A stretch of 44,631 nt of DNA from CF-162 sp040882565 (GTDB lineage Bacteria; Chloroflexota; Dehalococcoidia; SM23-28-2; RBG-16-64-32). The stretch is taken from assembly GCA_040882565.1 (NCBI GenBank), contig JBBEAZ010000007.1, positions 1-44,631 on the forward strand. Reading direction: 5' to 3'. Numbering within the stretch: position 1 is the first letter of the stretch; the number at the start of each line of letters is the position of its first letter. Shown here piece after piece: positions 23,936-32,714 of this stretch. A program made the translations under genes and the position numbers. The notes below the pieces were generated by a model that worked only from the letters and a program-made list of their open reading frames with translations, was not told the DNA's origin and did no database searches.

Positions 23936-24673
23936 TTAAAAGTCGCGGCCGAGTTGCTCCGCCAGCCACTCCTTCTCTTCATTACTTAGAGAGAGGCCGG
24001 CGAGGAGGTCCGGCCGGCGCTGGGCCGTCAACAGCAGGTTCTGCCGCCGCCGCCACTTTGCGACCTCGGCGTGGTGGCCCGAAAGCAAGATGTCCGGCAC
24101 GTCCCAGCCGCGGAACTCCGGCGGGCGCGTGTACTGCGGAGCTTCCAGCATCCCCTCCGTGAACGACTCCTGTTCCACCGACTCTGGCGAGCCGAGAGCC
24201 CCCGGGATCTGGCGGATCACGGCGTCAGCGACGACCATCGCCGGGATCTCGCCGCCCGAGAGCACGTAGTCCCCAACGCTGATCTCGTGGGTCGCCAGGT
24301 GATCGTGGACGCGCGCGTCGACACCCTCGTAATGCCCGCAGAGGATGACGAGCCGCGGTTCCCGCGCCAGTTCCAGAGCGAGGTCGTGGTCGAACTGCCG
24401 CCCGACCGGGGTCATCAGCGCAATCGGCCCGCGCTCCGGCGCCATCTGGACGACGGCCTCTGTCGCCGCGAAGACCGGCTCCGGCTTCATCACCATCCCC
24501 GGGCCGCCTCCGTAAGGGTAGTCGTCGGCGACGCTGTGCTTGCCCTCAGCCCAATCGCGGATGTCATGGACGTGAATCGAGACGAGGCCCGCCTCGATCG
24601 CGCGCTTGACGATCGATTCGTCGAAGGGGCCGCGGAACATGCCAGGGAAGAGCGTCAGGATGTCGATGCGCAT
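23936..24673 (-). CDS. trmD: tRNA (guanine-N1-)-methyltransferase TrmD, 245 aa
   Basis: MRIDILTLFPGMFRGPFDES is the family N-terminus and fixes the start at 24673 rather than 24697. DYPYGGGPGMVMKPEP, LCGHYEGVDARV and VLSGGEIPAMVVADAVIRQI are the trefoil-knot SAM-binding motifs. The enzyme makes m1G37 in tRNAs and prevents frameshifting. It usually follows rimM; here it sits on the other strand 9 kb away, behind mogA. Confidence 0.96.
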   Translation of the reverse strand: MRIDILTLFPGMFRGPFDESIVKRAIEAGLVSIHVHDIRDWAEGKHSVADDYPYGGGPGMVMKPEPVFAATEAVVQMAPERGPIALMTPVGRQFDHDLALELAREPRLVILCGHYEGVDARVHDHLATHEISVGDYVLSGGEIPAMVVADAVIRQIPGALGSPESVEQESFTEGMLEAPQYTRPPEFRGWDVPDILLSGHHAEVAKWRRRQNLLLTAQRRPDLLAGLSLSNEEKEWLAEQLGRDF

Positions 24674-24710
24674 CGGTTGTCGGCGCGCGCTCCCCATTTC
24701 GCCCCCGCCG

Positions 24711-25199
24711 CTACGGGTGCGGCGAGTCCTCGCCGGCCAGGAGCTCGACGGCGTGGGCCAGTACAGGCAACACTGCCGAAAGATTTTCGCGCACGCCCTT
24801 CGGGTTGCCGGGCAGGTTCACGATCAGCGTCTTGCCGCGCACGCCGGCGACGGCACGGCTGATCATCGACATCGGCGTGTGCTTGAGGCCCTCGTCGCGC
24901 ATCGCCTCAGCGATACCCGGCACTTCGTAGTCGAGACAGGAGAGCGTGGCCTGTGGCGTTACGTCGCGTGGGCCGAGTCCGGTACCGCCGGTCGTCAGGA
25001 TCAACTGCACTTCGCCACCGTCCGCCCAACGGCAGAGGAGGTCGGCGATGCGGTCCTTGTCGTCAGGGATTACTTCATAGCGGGCGATCGAAGCGCCGAT
25101 GGAAGAAAGCAGGTCCTTGATGATCGCGCCTGAGGTGTCTTCACGCTCGCCGCGGGCCCCCTGATCGGAGCTAGTGAGGACGGCAGCGGTGAACGGCAT
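24711..25199 (-). CDS. Molybdenum cofactor biosynthesis protein, MogA/MoaB family, 162 aa
   Basis: AAVLTSSDQGARGEREDTSG, the substrate loop LILTTGGTGLGPRDVTPQA and IVNLPGNPKGVRENL are the MogA/MoaB signatures. The protein adenylylates molybdopterin before metal insertion. The choice between the names mogA and moaB cannot be made safely. The gene is divergent from mraZ and leads the trmD-rplS unit. It could serve the molybdopterin oxidoreductase at 9202. Confidence 0.9.
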   Translation of the reverse strand: MPFTAAVLTSSDQGARGEREDTSGAIIKDLLSSIGASIARYEVIPDDKDRIADLLCRWADGGEVQLILTTGGTGLGPRDVTPQATLSCLDYEVPGIAEAMRDEGLKHTPMSMISRAVAGVRGKTLIVNLPGNPKGVRENLSAVLPVLAHAVELLAGEDSPHP

Positions 25200-25247
25200 G
25201 GTGAGGGTGTGTCAATGTGGATAATCCAAAATTTATTGTATAAGCGC

Positions 25248-25275
25248 TTGACACGTGGGGATGTAGTGGTATGAT
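25248..25275 (+). promoter_or_regulatory. Sigma-70 promoter of the dcw operon
   Basis: A perfect -35 TTGACA (25248-25253), a 16-bp spacer and TATGAT (25270-25275) lie in the mogA-mraZ intergenic region. Transcription would start near 25282, leaving a leader of about 137 nt before mraZ. This is the best promoter in the window. Confidence 0.75.
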
Positions 25276-25286
25276 TTCCCACGAAA

Positions 25287-25301
25287 TGGGGCAGGATGGG
25301 G
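25287..25301 (+). promoter_or_regulatory. Putative MraZ operator (TGGGN repeats)
   Basis: TGGGG (25287-25291) and TGGGG (25297-25301) are spaced with an exact 10-bp period just after the predicted transcription start. A third TGGGG lies at 25256 inside the promoter spacer. MraZ proteins are known to bind TGGGN repeats separated by 5 nt upstream of their own gene and repress the cluster. The match is by motif only. Confidence 0.6.
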
Positions 25302-25418
25302 GTCTTGCTCCACCCGCTATTCGGCTCTACCGGCCCAGACGAGTCAGCCCGTCCACGGTCGAACCGATTTTAGCACAGGCAACCCCCAATTCTTCGTTGA
25401 AGGTAGGCGCTCTGACAA

Positions 25419-25844
25419 ATGGCCTTCCGGGGGAACTACGAGCACACGCTCGATGACAGGGGCCGGGTCGCTATCCCGGCAAAGTACCGCCTGGAATTCC
25501 CGGGTAGTATCGCCGTAATCACGCCGAGCCCCGAAGGCTGCCTCCAGGTCTACCCGGAGCCTGCCTTCAAAGATATGTCAGACCAGGTGGCGTCTCAGCC
25601 GGCAACCACGATTGTCGGGCGACGGTCGCGCAGGCTGTTCGACGCCCAGTCTTTCGACACCGAACTGGACCGCCAGGGGCGAATCCTAATCCCCGCACGC
25701 TTCCGCGAGCTGCTGGGCCTCAACGGGACGGTGATCATCGCCGGCAACCGGGAGTGCCTGGAAATTTGGACCGTGGAAGGTTGGGCGCGGGAGGTCGAGG
25801 AGTCGCGGTCGACCCTGCCGATGGGCCAGGAGCATGTGGACTAG
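25419..25844 (+). CDS. mraZ: Transcriptional regulator MraZ, 141 aa
   Basis: Two SpoVT/AbrB-like repeats are present: MAFRGNYEHTLDDRGRVAIP near the start and FDTELDRQGRILIPARFREL in the second half, with the DxxGR motif in each. Length and position as first gene of the division cluster are standard. MraZ is a DNA-binding ring that represses its own operon, consistent with the TGGG repeats upstream. Its 3' end overlaps the possible rsmH start. Confidence 0.95.
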   Translation: MAFRGNYEHTLDDRGRVAIPAKYRLEFPGSIAVITPSPEGCLQVYPEPAFKDMSDQVASQPATTIVGRRSRRLFDAQSFDTELDRQGRILIPARFRELLGLNGTVIIAGNRECLEIWTVEGWAREVEESRSTLPMGQEHVD

Positions 25845-26805
25845 GAAGGTGGTTGCAATCTCCCCCCCTAATGGAATCCTTGTCCACACTCCCGTCCTGA
25901 AGGACGAGGTAGTCCGCTTCCTGGCGGTCCAGCCCGGTGGCCGCTACATCGATTGCACGCTCGGCGCCGGCGGCCACGCCGGCGCCATCCTCGAAGCCAG
26001 CGCCCCGGGCGGGATGGTGCTCGGCATCGACGCCGACCCGCACGCTATCTCGCTCGCCCGCGAACGGCTGGCCGAGTTCGGCGACTCCGCCCACCTTGTA
26101 AACGGCAACTTCCGCGACGTCGAAGCCATCGCTCGCAAGCTGACGTTCGTCCCGGTGCACGGCGTCCTCTTCGACCTCGGGCTCTCGTCCATGCAATTGG
26201 CCGAGGAAGGGCGCGGCTTCAGCTTCCAGACAGAAGCGCCGCTCGACATGCGCTTCGGCCCTGAACAGCGGCTGACAGCCGCCGACATCGTCAACGACTA
26301 CGAAGAGGCGGAGATCGCGAACCTCATCTGGGAACTCGGCGAGGAACGATTCAGCCGGCGCATCGCCGGGGCGATCATCCGCGCCCGGCCGCTGACCACG
26401 ACGACCGAGCTCGCAGCTGTCGTCGCACGGGCAATCCCCGGCGGACGAACACGCATTCATCCAGCGACGCGCACTTTCCAGGCCCTGCGGATCGCCGTCA
26501 ACGACGAGTTGCAGGCGCTGGAGACGGCGCTCGATCAGGCGCACCACATCCTCGGCCCGGGCGGCCGAATGGTCGTCATCTCCTTCCACTCTCTAGAAGA
26601 CCGCATCGTCAAGCAGTTCTTGCAACGCGAGTCCCGCAACTGCGTCTGCCCGCCGGAGACGCCTGCCTGCGTCTGTGGCCACAAGGCGACACTTCGCGTC
26701 CTCACAAAACGACCGGTGACGGCCGCAGACGAAGAGCTATCGGCGAACCCCCGCAGTCGCAGCGCCAAGCTACGCGCGGCTGAGCGAATTGGTGAGGAGG
26801 CATAG
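25834..26805 (+). CDS. rsmH: 16S rRNA (cytosine1402-N4)-methyltransferase RsmH, 323 aa
   Basis: HTPVLKDEVVRFLA, YIDCTLGAGGHAGAILE (SAM-binding) and the later VVISFHSLEDRIVKQFLQRE are diagnostic. A C-terminal Cys-rich CVCPPETPACVCGHK segment is also a family feature. ATG 25834 overlaps mraZ; GTG 25849, preceded by AGGA, is an alternative start giving 318 aa. The enzyme methylates 16S rRNA C1402. Confidence 0.95.
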   Translation: MWTRKVVAISPPNGILVHTPVLKDEVVRFLAVQPGGRYIDCTLGAGGHAGAILEASAPGGMVLGIDADPHAISLARERLAEFGDSAHLVNGNFRDVEAIARKLTFVPVHGVLFDLGLSSMQLAEEGRGFSFQTEAPLDMRFGPEQRLTAADIVNDYEEAEIANLIWELGEERFSRRIAGAIIRARPLTTTTELAAVVARAIPGGRTRIHPATRTFQALRIAVNDELQALETALDQAHHILGPGGRMVVISFHSLEDRIVKQFLQRESRNCVCPPETPACVCGHKATLRVLTKRPVTAADEELSANPRSRSAKLRAAERIGEEA

Positions 26806-27237
26806 GTGGCGGCAAACGGCGATCACACAACCTCAGCGATTCCCGGAGTGTTGGGTGGCTCCAGCCTCCCCGTGATCCTGATCGTCGCCGCCGTAATCGT
26901 CGGCGTGGCGGCGCTCCTGCCGCTGGTGCAGACCAGCATCGCGACGACCACCGGCGGCAGCATCTCGCGCCTCGAACGCGAGCGCGAGGACTGGCAGGCG
27001 CGCCTCCACGAGCAGGAGGTCAGCGTGGCCCAACTCGGCAGCCTCGAACGCGTCGAGCGCGAGGCTCGGGACCGCCTGCAGATGGTGACCCCGGACAACG
27101 TGAACTACCTGCGCGTCGATGCACCGGCGCCGGCGCCTCACCGGCTGCCGAGCCGCTACTTGCCTGCAGAACCAGCACAACCCGATACCGGCTCCTCCCT
27201 CTGGGAGGACGTCTTCGGTTGGTTGCCAGTCCCTTGA
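26806..27237 (+). CDS. FtsL/FtsB-like septum protein, 143 aa
   Basis: GTG 26806 is preceded by GAGGAGG. The protein has one membrane segment (SLPVILIVAAVIVGVAALLP) and then a coiled coil (ISRLEREREDWQARLHEQEV, then LGSLERVEREARDRLQM), followed by a Pro-rich tail. Topology and position between rsmH and ftsI mark it as the FtsL-position protein of the divisome, which bridges FtsQ/FtsB to FtsW/FtsI. Sequence alone does not separate FtsL from FtsB. Confidence 0.8.
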   Translation: MAANGDHTTSAIPGVLGGSSLPVILIVAAVIVGVAALLPLVQTSIATTTGGSISRLEREREDWQARLHEQEVSVAQLGSLERVEREARDRLQMVTPDNVNYLRVDAPAPAPHRLPSRYLPAEPAQPDTGSSLWEDVFGWLPVP

Positions 27238-27247
27238 GACTACTGAC

Positions 27248-28993
27248 ATGAGTAAGCGGGGGTTTGGCGAAACATGGCGGGTGTGGGCGGTAGTATGCGC
27301 GATCGTCCTCGGCACACTCGTCGTCACGCTGCGGCTGGTGCAGCTGCAAATCATCGACCACGATCAGTACGCGGAAGAAGCGCGGCTCACTCACTACGGG
27401 CAGGATACGCTGACCGACCGCCGCGGCGCCTTGCTGGACCGCAACGGATACCCGCTCGCCGCCAGCGAAGCCGCCTATAACGTGATGGTCGAGCGACGCG
27501 CCTGGACCGACGTTACGAAAGCCGCGGCCGCGGCGAATGAACTCGCGATCATCACAGGCGTTCCGGCGACCGAAATGCTCTCGATCGTCACTGACACCGA
27601 TGTCTTCGAGGTACCCGTAGCACGAGGACTCAACTACGAGCAGGCAGCCGCAGTCCGCGAACTCGGCCTCAACGGCGTGCGCCTGCTCGAGGGCAGCCGC
27701 CGCGTCTACCCTGAAGGCAACCTCGCCGCGCAGCTCATGGGCTTCGTCGGCCAGGACAACAGCGGCCTCAGCGGCCTCGAAATCGACCTCGATTCGATCC
27801 TAGGCGGCAGCCCCGGCGAGGTGACTTACGAGCGCGACGGCCTCGGCAACCAGCTCGCCTTCGGCGAACGCTCGGAGGTCCCCGCGCAACCCGGCAACAA
27901 CGTCGTGCTCAGCCTCGACCGCTACGTCCAACGGATCGCCGAGCAGGAACTCGACCGCGCGATCAAGGACCATAAGGCGGAAGGTGGCACAGTCATTGTC
28001 GTCAAGCCGGAGACAGGCGAAGTGCTGGCAATGGCCAGCCGGCCGACGTTCGACGTCACCAAGCAGGATCTGAGCGACGGGTCCAAGCAGGCCCTCTACC
28101 GCAACCGCGCGATCACCGACACTTACGAGCCCGGTTCCGTCTTCAAGCTCATCACCATGTCAGCCGCTATCGACCTCGGCCTCGTCACGCCCGGCACATG
28201 GTGGTACGACGAAGGCGTGCTCCACCTCAACCAGTGGAGCATCTACAACTGGGACTTTTCGACGAACGGCTCGCAGACAGTGCAGCAGATCCTCACGAAG
28301 AGCCTGAACACAGGCGCTGCCTGGCTCGCCAGCCTCTGCGGTCCGGAGGGCTTCTACGATTACGTCCACCGCTTCGGCTTCGGCGTCTCGTCCGCAAGCG
28401 GCCTCTCCGGCGAGGTCGACGGCAGGGTCCGCACGCCGGAAACCGATCCGGACGGCTGGAGCGCCGTCGACATGGCGACTAACAGCTTCGGCCAGGGCAT
28501 CGCCGTAACGCCGCTGCAGATGGCGATGGCCGTCGCCGCGATCGCCAACGACGGCATGCTGATGAAGCCGCAACTCGTCAAGGAGATCGTCGGTCCTCTG
28601 GGCGCCCAGACCGTCCAACCCGAGACCGTGCGCCAGGTGATGACGCCCGAGTCCGCGCGGAACCTGCTGGACATGATGGGCGTTGTTGCAGATACCACGT
28701 CAACGCTTTATCTCGACGTGCCGGGCTACAACGTCGGCGGCAAGTCCGGCACCGCCAACATCGCCGAAGAGAACGGGGGCTACAGGCCTGACGCATACAT
28801 TTCTTCATACGCGGGCGTCGCCCCCCTGGAGGACCCGCAGATCGCAGTGCTCGTGAAGATCGACGAACCAAAGGACGTGCCATGGGGCTCCGCCGTCGCG
28901 GCCCCCGTCTTCAGCACTCTCGCCAACAAAGTGCTGGCTTACCTCAAAGTACCGCCGACCGACGACATCCTCGTCGCGAAGGTAGAGAACTAA
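27248..28993 (+). CDS. ftsI: Septal peptidoglycan transpeptidase FtsI (class B PBP), 581 aa
   Basis: An N-terminal membrane anchor (VWAVVCAIVLGTLVVTLRLV) is followed by the dimerisation domain with TDRRGALLDRNGYPLA. The transpeptidase domain has the active-site motif SVFK in YEPGSVFK, SLN in TKSLNTGAAW and KSGT in VGGKSGTANIAE. No PASTA domains. ATG 27248 is chosen because the longer frame starting at 27119 lies inside the upstream gene. It cross-links peptidoglycan at the septum with FtsW. Confidence 0.95.
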   Translation: MSKRGFGETWRVWAVVCAIVLGTLVVTLRLVQLQIIDHDQYAEEARLTHYGQDTLTDRRGALLDRNGYPLAASEAAYNVMVERRAWTDVTKAAAAANELAIITGVPATEMLSIVTDTDVFEVPVARGLNYEQAAAVRELGLNGVRLLEGSRRVYPEGNLAAQLMGFVGQDNSGLSGLEIDLDSILGGSPGEVTYERDGLGNQLAFGERSEVPAQPGNNVVLSLDRYVQRIAEQELDRAIKDHKAEGGTVIVVKPETGEVLAMASRPTFDVTKQDLSDGSKQALYRNRAITDTYEPGSVFKLITMSAAIDLGLVTPGTWWYDEGVLHLNQWSIYNWDFSTNGSQTVQQILTKSLNTGAAWLASLCGPEGFYDYVHRFGFGVSSASGLSGEVDGRVRTPETDPDGWSAVDMATNSFGQGIAVTPLQMAMAVAAIANDGMLMKPQLVKEIVGPLGAQTVQPETVRQVMTPESARNLLDMMGVVADTTSTLYLDVPGYNVGGKSGTANIAEENGGYRPDAYISSYAGVAPLEDPQIAVLVKIDEPKDVPWGSAVAAPVFSTLANKVLAYLKVPPTDDILVAKVEN

Positions 28994-28996
28994 CGA

Positions 28997-30349
28997 ATGA
29001 TCACCGTGAATGACGTAATCGAAGCCGCGGGAACGACACTGGTCGCCGCCCGCGCCAACGCCGGCGCGACCTTCCGCCGGGGCGTCATCGACTCACGCCA
29101 GGCCGGCGAAGGCGACCTCTTCTTCGCCCTCCGCGGCGAAAACCACGACGCGCACGACTTCGTGCCCGCTGCCCTCGCGGCCGGAGCCACAGGCGTAGTC
29201 GTCGACCGTCCCGTCCAGGCCGAAGCCAACGTCTTCCAGGTGAGCGACCCGCTGGCGGCGCTCCAACGGCTGGCCGCGCTCTGGCGGCGGCACAACAGCG
29301 CCCGTGTCATCGGCATCACCGGTAGCGTCGGTAAGACGACCTGCAAGGAACTGACGGCAGCCGTCCTCTCGAGCAAGTTCCAGACACTCAAGAGTGAGGC
29401 GAATCTCAATACTGAAATCGGCCTCCCCTTGACCCTCCTGCAACTGACTCCGGAGCACGAGCGCGCCGTCCTCGAACTCGGGATGTACGTCCCCGGCGAC
29501 GTCGCGCTGCTGGCGAACATCGCGCGACCGGATGTCGGCGTGGTTACCAACGTCGGACCGGTGCACATGGAGCGGGTCGGCTCGATCGGCCAGATCGCCG
29601 CCGGCAAGGCCGAACTGGTCGAAGCGCTACCCGCCGACGGTCTCGCCATCCTCAACGGCGACGACTCCCGCGTGGCCGCGATGTCGCGGCGCACACGCGC
29701 CCGCTCCTTACTCTTCGGCCTCTCAGAACAATGCGACATCCGCGCTACGGACATCGAGAGCCACGGCCTGGAAGGCATCAGCTTCACCCTCATAGACGAC
29801 AGTGCAAGCGTGCGCGCCGAGTGCCCGCTCCCCGGCCGTCACCACGTCTACCCGGCCCTGGCAGCGGCCGCCGTCGCGCTCAACGAAGGCATGTCTCTGG
29901 ACGAGGTCGCCTCCGCGCTCGCGGAGGCCCGCGTCGACCTGCGGCTGACAGTCCGCGCCGGCGTCAACGGCTGCACGATCATCGACGACAGCTACAACGC
30001 CAGCCCCGCCTCGATGATCGCCGCGCTCGACCTCCTCGCGGAGCTGCCCGGCCGCCGAATCGCCGTCCTCGGCCACATGCGGGAGCTCGGCGCTGCTGAA
30101 GACGAGGGCCATCGCCAGGTCGGACAACACGCCGCCGGGCGCTGCGACCTACTGTACGTCGTCGGCGCCGACGCTCGACTTCTCGCCGAGGAGGCGCGCG
30201 CGGACGGGCAAGAGACGCAACAACTCGAATCAGCGGAGCAGGCGGCGGAAACGCTCATCCATGAACTCCGCGAAGGCGACCATGTGCTGATCAAGGCCTC
30301 CCGCGCGGTCGGCCTCGAGAGCCTCGTGGACGCGCTAGTCAGCAGATGA
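28997..30349 (+). CDS. murF: UDP-MurNAc-tripeptide--D-alanyl-D-alanine ligase MurF, 450 aa
   Basis: GVIDSRQAGEGDLFFALRGE is the N-terminal Mur domain. GITGSVGKTTCKEL is the ATP loop, and LNTEIGLPLTLLQL and DDSYNASPASMIAAL are MurF-specific. It adds D-Ala-D-Ala, made by the Ddl encoded later in the cluster. It starts 3 nt after ftsI, where murE is expected, and ends with ATGA overlap into mraY. Confidence 0.95.
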   Translation: MITVNDVIEAAGTTLVAARANAGATFRRGVIDSRQAGEGDLFFALRGENHDAHDFVPAALAAGATGVVVDRPVQAEANVFQVSDPLAALQRLAALWRRHNSARVIGITGSVGKTTCKELTAAVLSSKFQTLKSEANLNTEIGLPLTLLQLTPEHERAVLELGMYVPGDVALLANIARPDVGVVTNVGPVHMERVGSIGQIAAGKAELVEALPADGLAILNGDDSRVAAMSRRTRARSLLFGLSEQCDIRATDIESHGLEGISFTLIDDSASVRAECPLPGRHHVYPALAAAAVALNEGMSLDEVASALAEARVDLRLTVRAGVNGCTIIDDSYNASPASMIAALDLLAELPGRRIAVLGHMRELGAAEDEGHRQVGQHAAGRCDLLYVVGADARLLAEEARADGQETQQLESAEQAAETLIHELREGDHVLIKASRAVGLESLVDALVSR

Positions 30350-31311
30350 TTGATGCACTGGTACTGGGAGCGATAACGGTGGCAGCGACGGTGGTAGCGG
30401 GATACCCGTTCGTTGACTTCCTGCGCCGGCAGAACGCCGGCAAGGAGATCAGCGAGTGGGCGCCGGCGACGCACCAAATCAAGGCTGGCACGACGACGAT
30501 GGGCGGTCTGTTGATCGTCGTCGCCGTGGCCATTGCTACGATCGCCGCCAACTTCTTCGGACGCTACTCAATCGGCCTGCCGCTGCTCGTCGGCGGCTGC
30601 CTGGCCGCCCTCGGCTTCGTCGACGATCTTGGCTCGCTCCAAGGCCGCCGCCAGGCTGCGCTCCAGCGGCGCGTCAAGCTCGTCGCCTTCATCGCGATCG
30701 GCATCGGCGCGGCGATCGGCCTCTACGAGTATTTCGACCTGCAGACGGTGAACATCCCCTACGAAGGGCGCCGTGACCTCGACTGGGCCTACATCCCGAT
30801 CGCCGTCGGTGTCATCGTGCTGTGCGCCGGTGGCGTCGCCGTCACCGACGGTCTCGACGGGCTCGCCGCGGGCACGATGGCGATCGCCTTTGCGGCGTAC
30901 GGTGTCATCTCGCTGCACCAGGACCAGACCTACCTCGGGATATTCTGCTTCACGGTCGTCGGCGCCTGCGCCGGCTTCCTCTGGCACAACGCCTACCCTG
31001 CGCGGGTGTTCATGGGCGACACAGGCGCGCTGCCCCTTGGCGGAGCGCTGGCCGTGGTCGCGTTTATGACGGGCCAGTGGCTCGTCTTGCCGGTCATCGG
31101 CATCATCTTCGTCATCGAAGGCCTCTCGGTCGCCATGCAGGTCGGCTACTTCCAGCTGACCGGCGGCAAGCGCATCTTCCGCAAGACACCGATTCACCAC
31201 CACTTCGAAGAAAGCGGCCTGAGCGAGGTGCAGGTAACCCTGCGCTTCTGGGTCGTCGGCCTCGTCGGCGCCTTCGCCGGCGTCGCCCTCGCGCTGGAGG
31301 TGTACTCGTGA
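30346..31311 (+). CDS. mraY: Phospho-MurNAc-pentapeptide-transferase MraY, 321 aa
   Basis: This is a polytopic protein with about ten membrane segments. GTTTMGGLLIVVAVAIATI, VDDLGSLQ (catalytic Asp region), VTDGLDGLAAG and FMGDTGALPLGGALA are the family motifs, and IHHHFEESGLSE is the conserved His cluster. The start overlaps the murF stop (ATGA). It transfers phospho-MurNAc-pentapeptide onto undecaprenyl phosphate, forming lipid I. It is slightly short compared with the usual 340-360 aa. Confidence 0.95.
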   Translation: MIDALVLGAITVAATVVAGYPFVDFLRRQNAGKEISEWAPATHQIKAGTTTMGGLLIVVAVAIATIAANFFGRYSIGLPLLVGGCLAALGFVDDLGSLQGRRQAALQRRVKLVAFIAIGIGAAIGLYEYFDLQTVNIPYEGRRDLDWAYIPIAVGVIVLCAGGVAVTDGLDGLAAGTMAIAFAAYGVISLHQDQTYLGIFCFTVVGACAGFLWHNAYPARVFMGDTGALPLGGALAVVAFMTGQWLVLPVIGIIFVIEGLSVAMQVGYFQLTGGKRIFRKTPIHHHFEESGLSEVQVTLRFWVVGLVGAFAGVALALEVYS

Positions 31312-32714
31312 TCGACGTGCGCCGGCTCCACGAACTCGATTTCACGGACAAGCGCGTGACCGTCGTCGGCCTCGGCGTCGAAGGCGTGGACATGGTCCGC
31401 TACCTCTCTCGCCACAACGCCGATGTCACAATCTCTGACTCCAAGCCTGCAACTCGCCTGGTTGACCGCATCCGCGAAATCGACGCGCTCGGCGTGAACC
31501 TCTCGCTCGGCGTCAACGACGAGAAGGCGATCGTAGCCGCAGAGGCGCTCTTCGTCTCGCAGGGCGTGCCGCTCGACCTGCCGCAGCTCCAGACCGCTCG
31601 CCGGCGCGGCGTGCCCTTCCTCTCGATGGTCGGTCTCTTCTTCGAGATCTGCCCCGGCCCGGTCGTCGGCATCACCGGCTCCAGCGGCAAGACGACGACA
31701 ACGGCGCTCGTCGGCGAGATGCTGAAGGCAGATGAACGCGACGTCTTCGTCGGTGGCAACATCGGTGTCGGTCTGCTCGACAAGCTGGACGACCTGCGCC
31801 CGTACACCTGGTCTGTGCTGGAGGTCAGCCACACACAACTGCAGATCGTCGACCGCAGCCCCCACGTTGCCGCCGTCCTGAACATCACTCCGAACCACCT
31901 CGACCGCTTCGAGTGGGAAGACTACGTCGCGCTCAAGGCACGCATCCTCGAATTCCAGGAAGCGGACGATATCGCCATCCTCGGCTACGACAATCCAGAG
32001 ACCCGCGCTCTCGCACCACGTGTGCACGGCCGGCTGCTCTGGTTCGGCATGACGGACGAGATCCCCGGCGAAGGCGTCTTCGTCCGCGATGGCCGGGCGG
32101 TGGCCCGGCTGAACGGCCGCGAAGAGCCACTGTTCCTGCTGGAGGACGTCACGCTCCGTGGCACGCACAACCAGGAGAACGCCGTTGCAGCCGCCACGAT
32201 CGCCCTCGCCTGTGGCGCTTCACCCGCCGCCATTGCTCTGGCGATTCGCGGTTTCGGTGGCGTTCCGCACCGCCTTGAGTTCGTCACCGAAGCAAACCTG
32301 ATCTCTTACTACAACGACAGCATCGCCACGACCCCCGAGCGCACGCTCGCCGGCATCCGTTCGTTCCGCGAGCCGATCGTGCTGCTCCTCGGCGGCCGTG
32401 ACAAGCACCTGCCGCTCGATGACCTGGCGCGCGAAGCTCACCAGCGCTGCCGCGCGATCATGTTATTCGGCGAGTCGGCAGCCAAGCTTGAAGGGGCGCT
32501 GAAGGACGCTGGTTCGACAGCCCCTGTAACCCGGTACGAGACAATGGAAGAGGCGGTCCTCGCCGCACGCGATGCAGCGCAGGCCGGGGACATCGTTCTC
32601 CTTTCGCCCGCCTGCACAAGCTACGACGCCTACGACAACTTCGAGTTGCGCGGCGATCACTTCCGTGAGATCGTCGCGCGGATCGCCGAGGAGGCGCCGA
32701 AATCGAAGGCGTAG
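31308..32714 (+). CDS. murD: UDP-MurNAc-L-alanine--D-glutamate ligase MurD, 468 aa
   Basis: VTVVGLGVEGVDMVRYLSRH is the N-terminal nucleotide fold, GITGSSGKTTTTALVGEML the ATP loop, and NITPNHLDRFEWEDYVALK and LGGRDKHLPLDDLA are MurD-type motifs. The GTG at 31308 overlaps the mraY stop (GTGA); the open frame further upstream is a shadow of mraY. It adds D-Glu to UDP-MurNAc-L-Ala. The C-terminus overlaps the likely ftsW start. Confidence 0.94.
   Translation: MIDVRRLHELDFTDKRVTVVGLGVEGVDMVRYLSRHNADVTISDSKPATRLVDRIREIDALGVNLSLGVNDEKAIVAAEALFVSQGVPLDLPQLQTARRRGVPFLSMVGLFFEICPGPVVGITGSSGKTTTTALVGEMLKADERDVFVGGNIGVGLLDKLDDLRPYTWSVLEVSHTQLQIVDRSPHVAAVLNITPNHLDRFEWEDYVALKARILEFQEADDIAILGYDNPETRALAPRVHGRLLWFGMTDEIPGEGVFVRDGRAVARLNGREEPLFLLEDVTLRGTHNQENAVAAATIALACGASPAAIALAIRGFGGVPHRLEFVTEANLISYYNDSIATTPERTLAGIRSFREPIVLLLGGRDKHLPLDDLAREAHQRCRAIMLFGESAAKLEGALKDAGSTAPVTRYETMEEAVLAARDAAQAGDIVLLSPACTSYDAYDNFELRGDHFREIVARIAEEAPKSKA

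Noticed and set aside
30822..31307. Upstream extension of the murD frame
   Set aside because: It overlaps mraY in another frame and is Arg-rich; the GTG at 31308 overlapping the mraY stop is the expected start.
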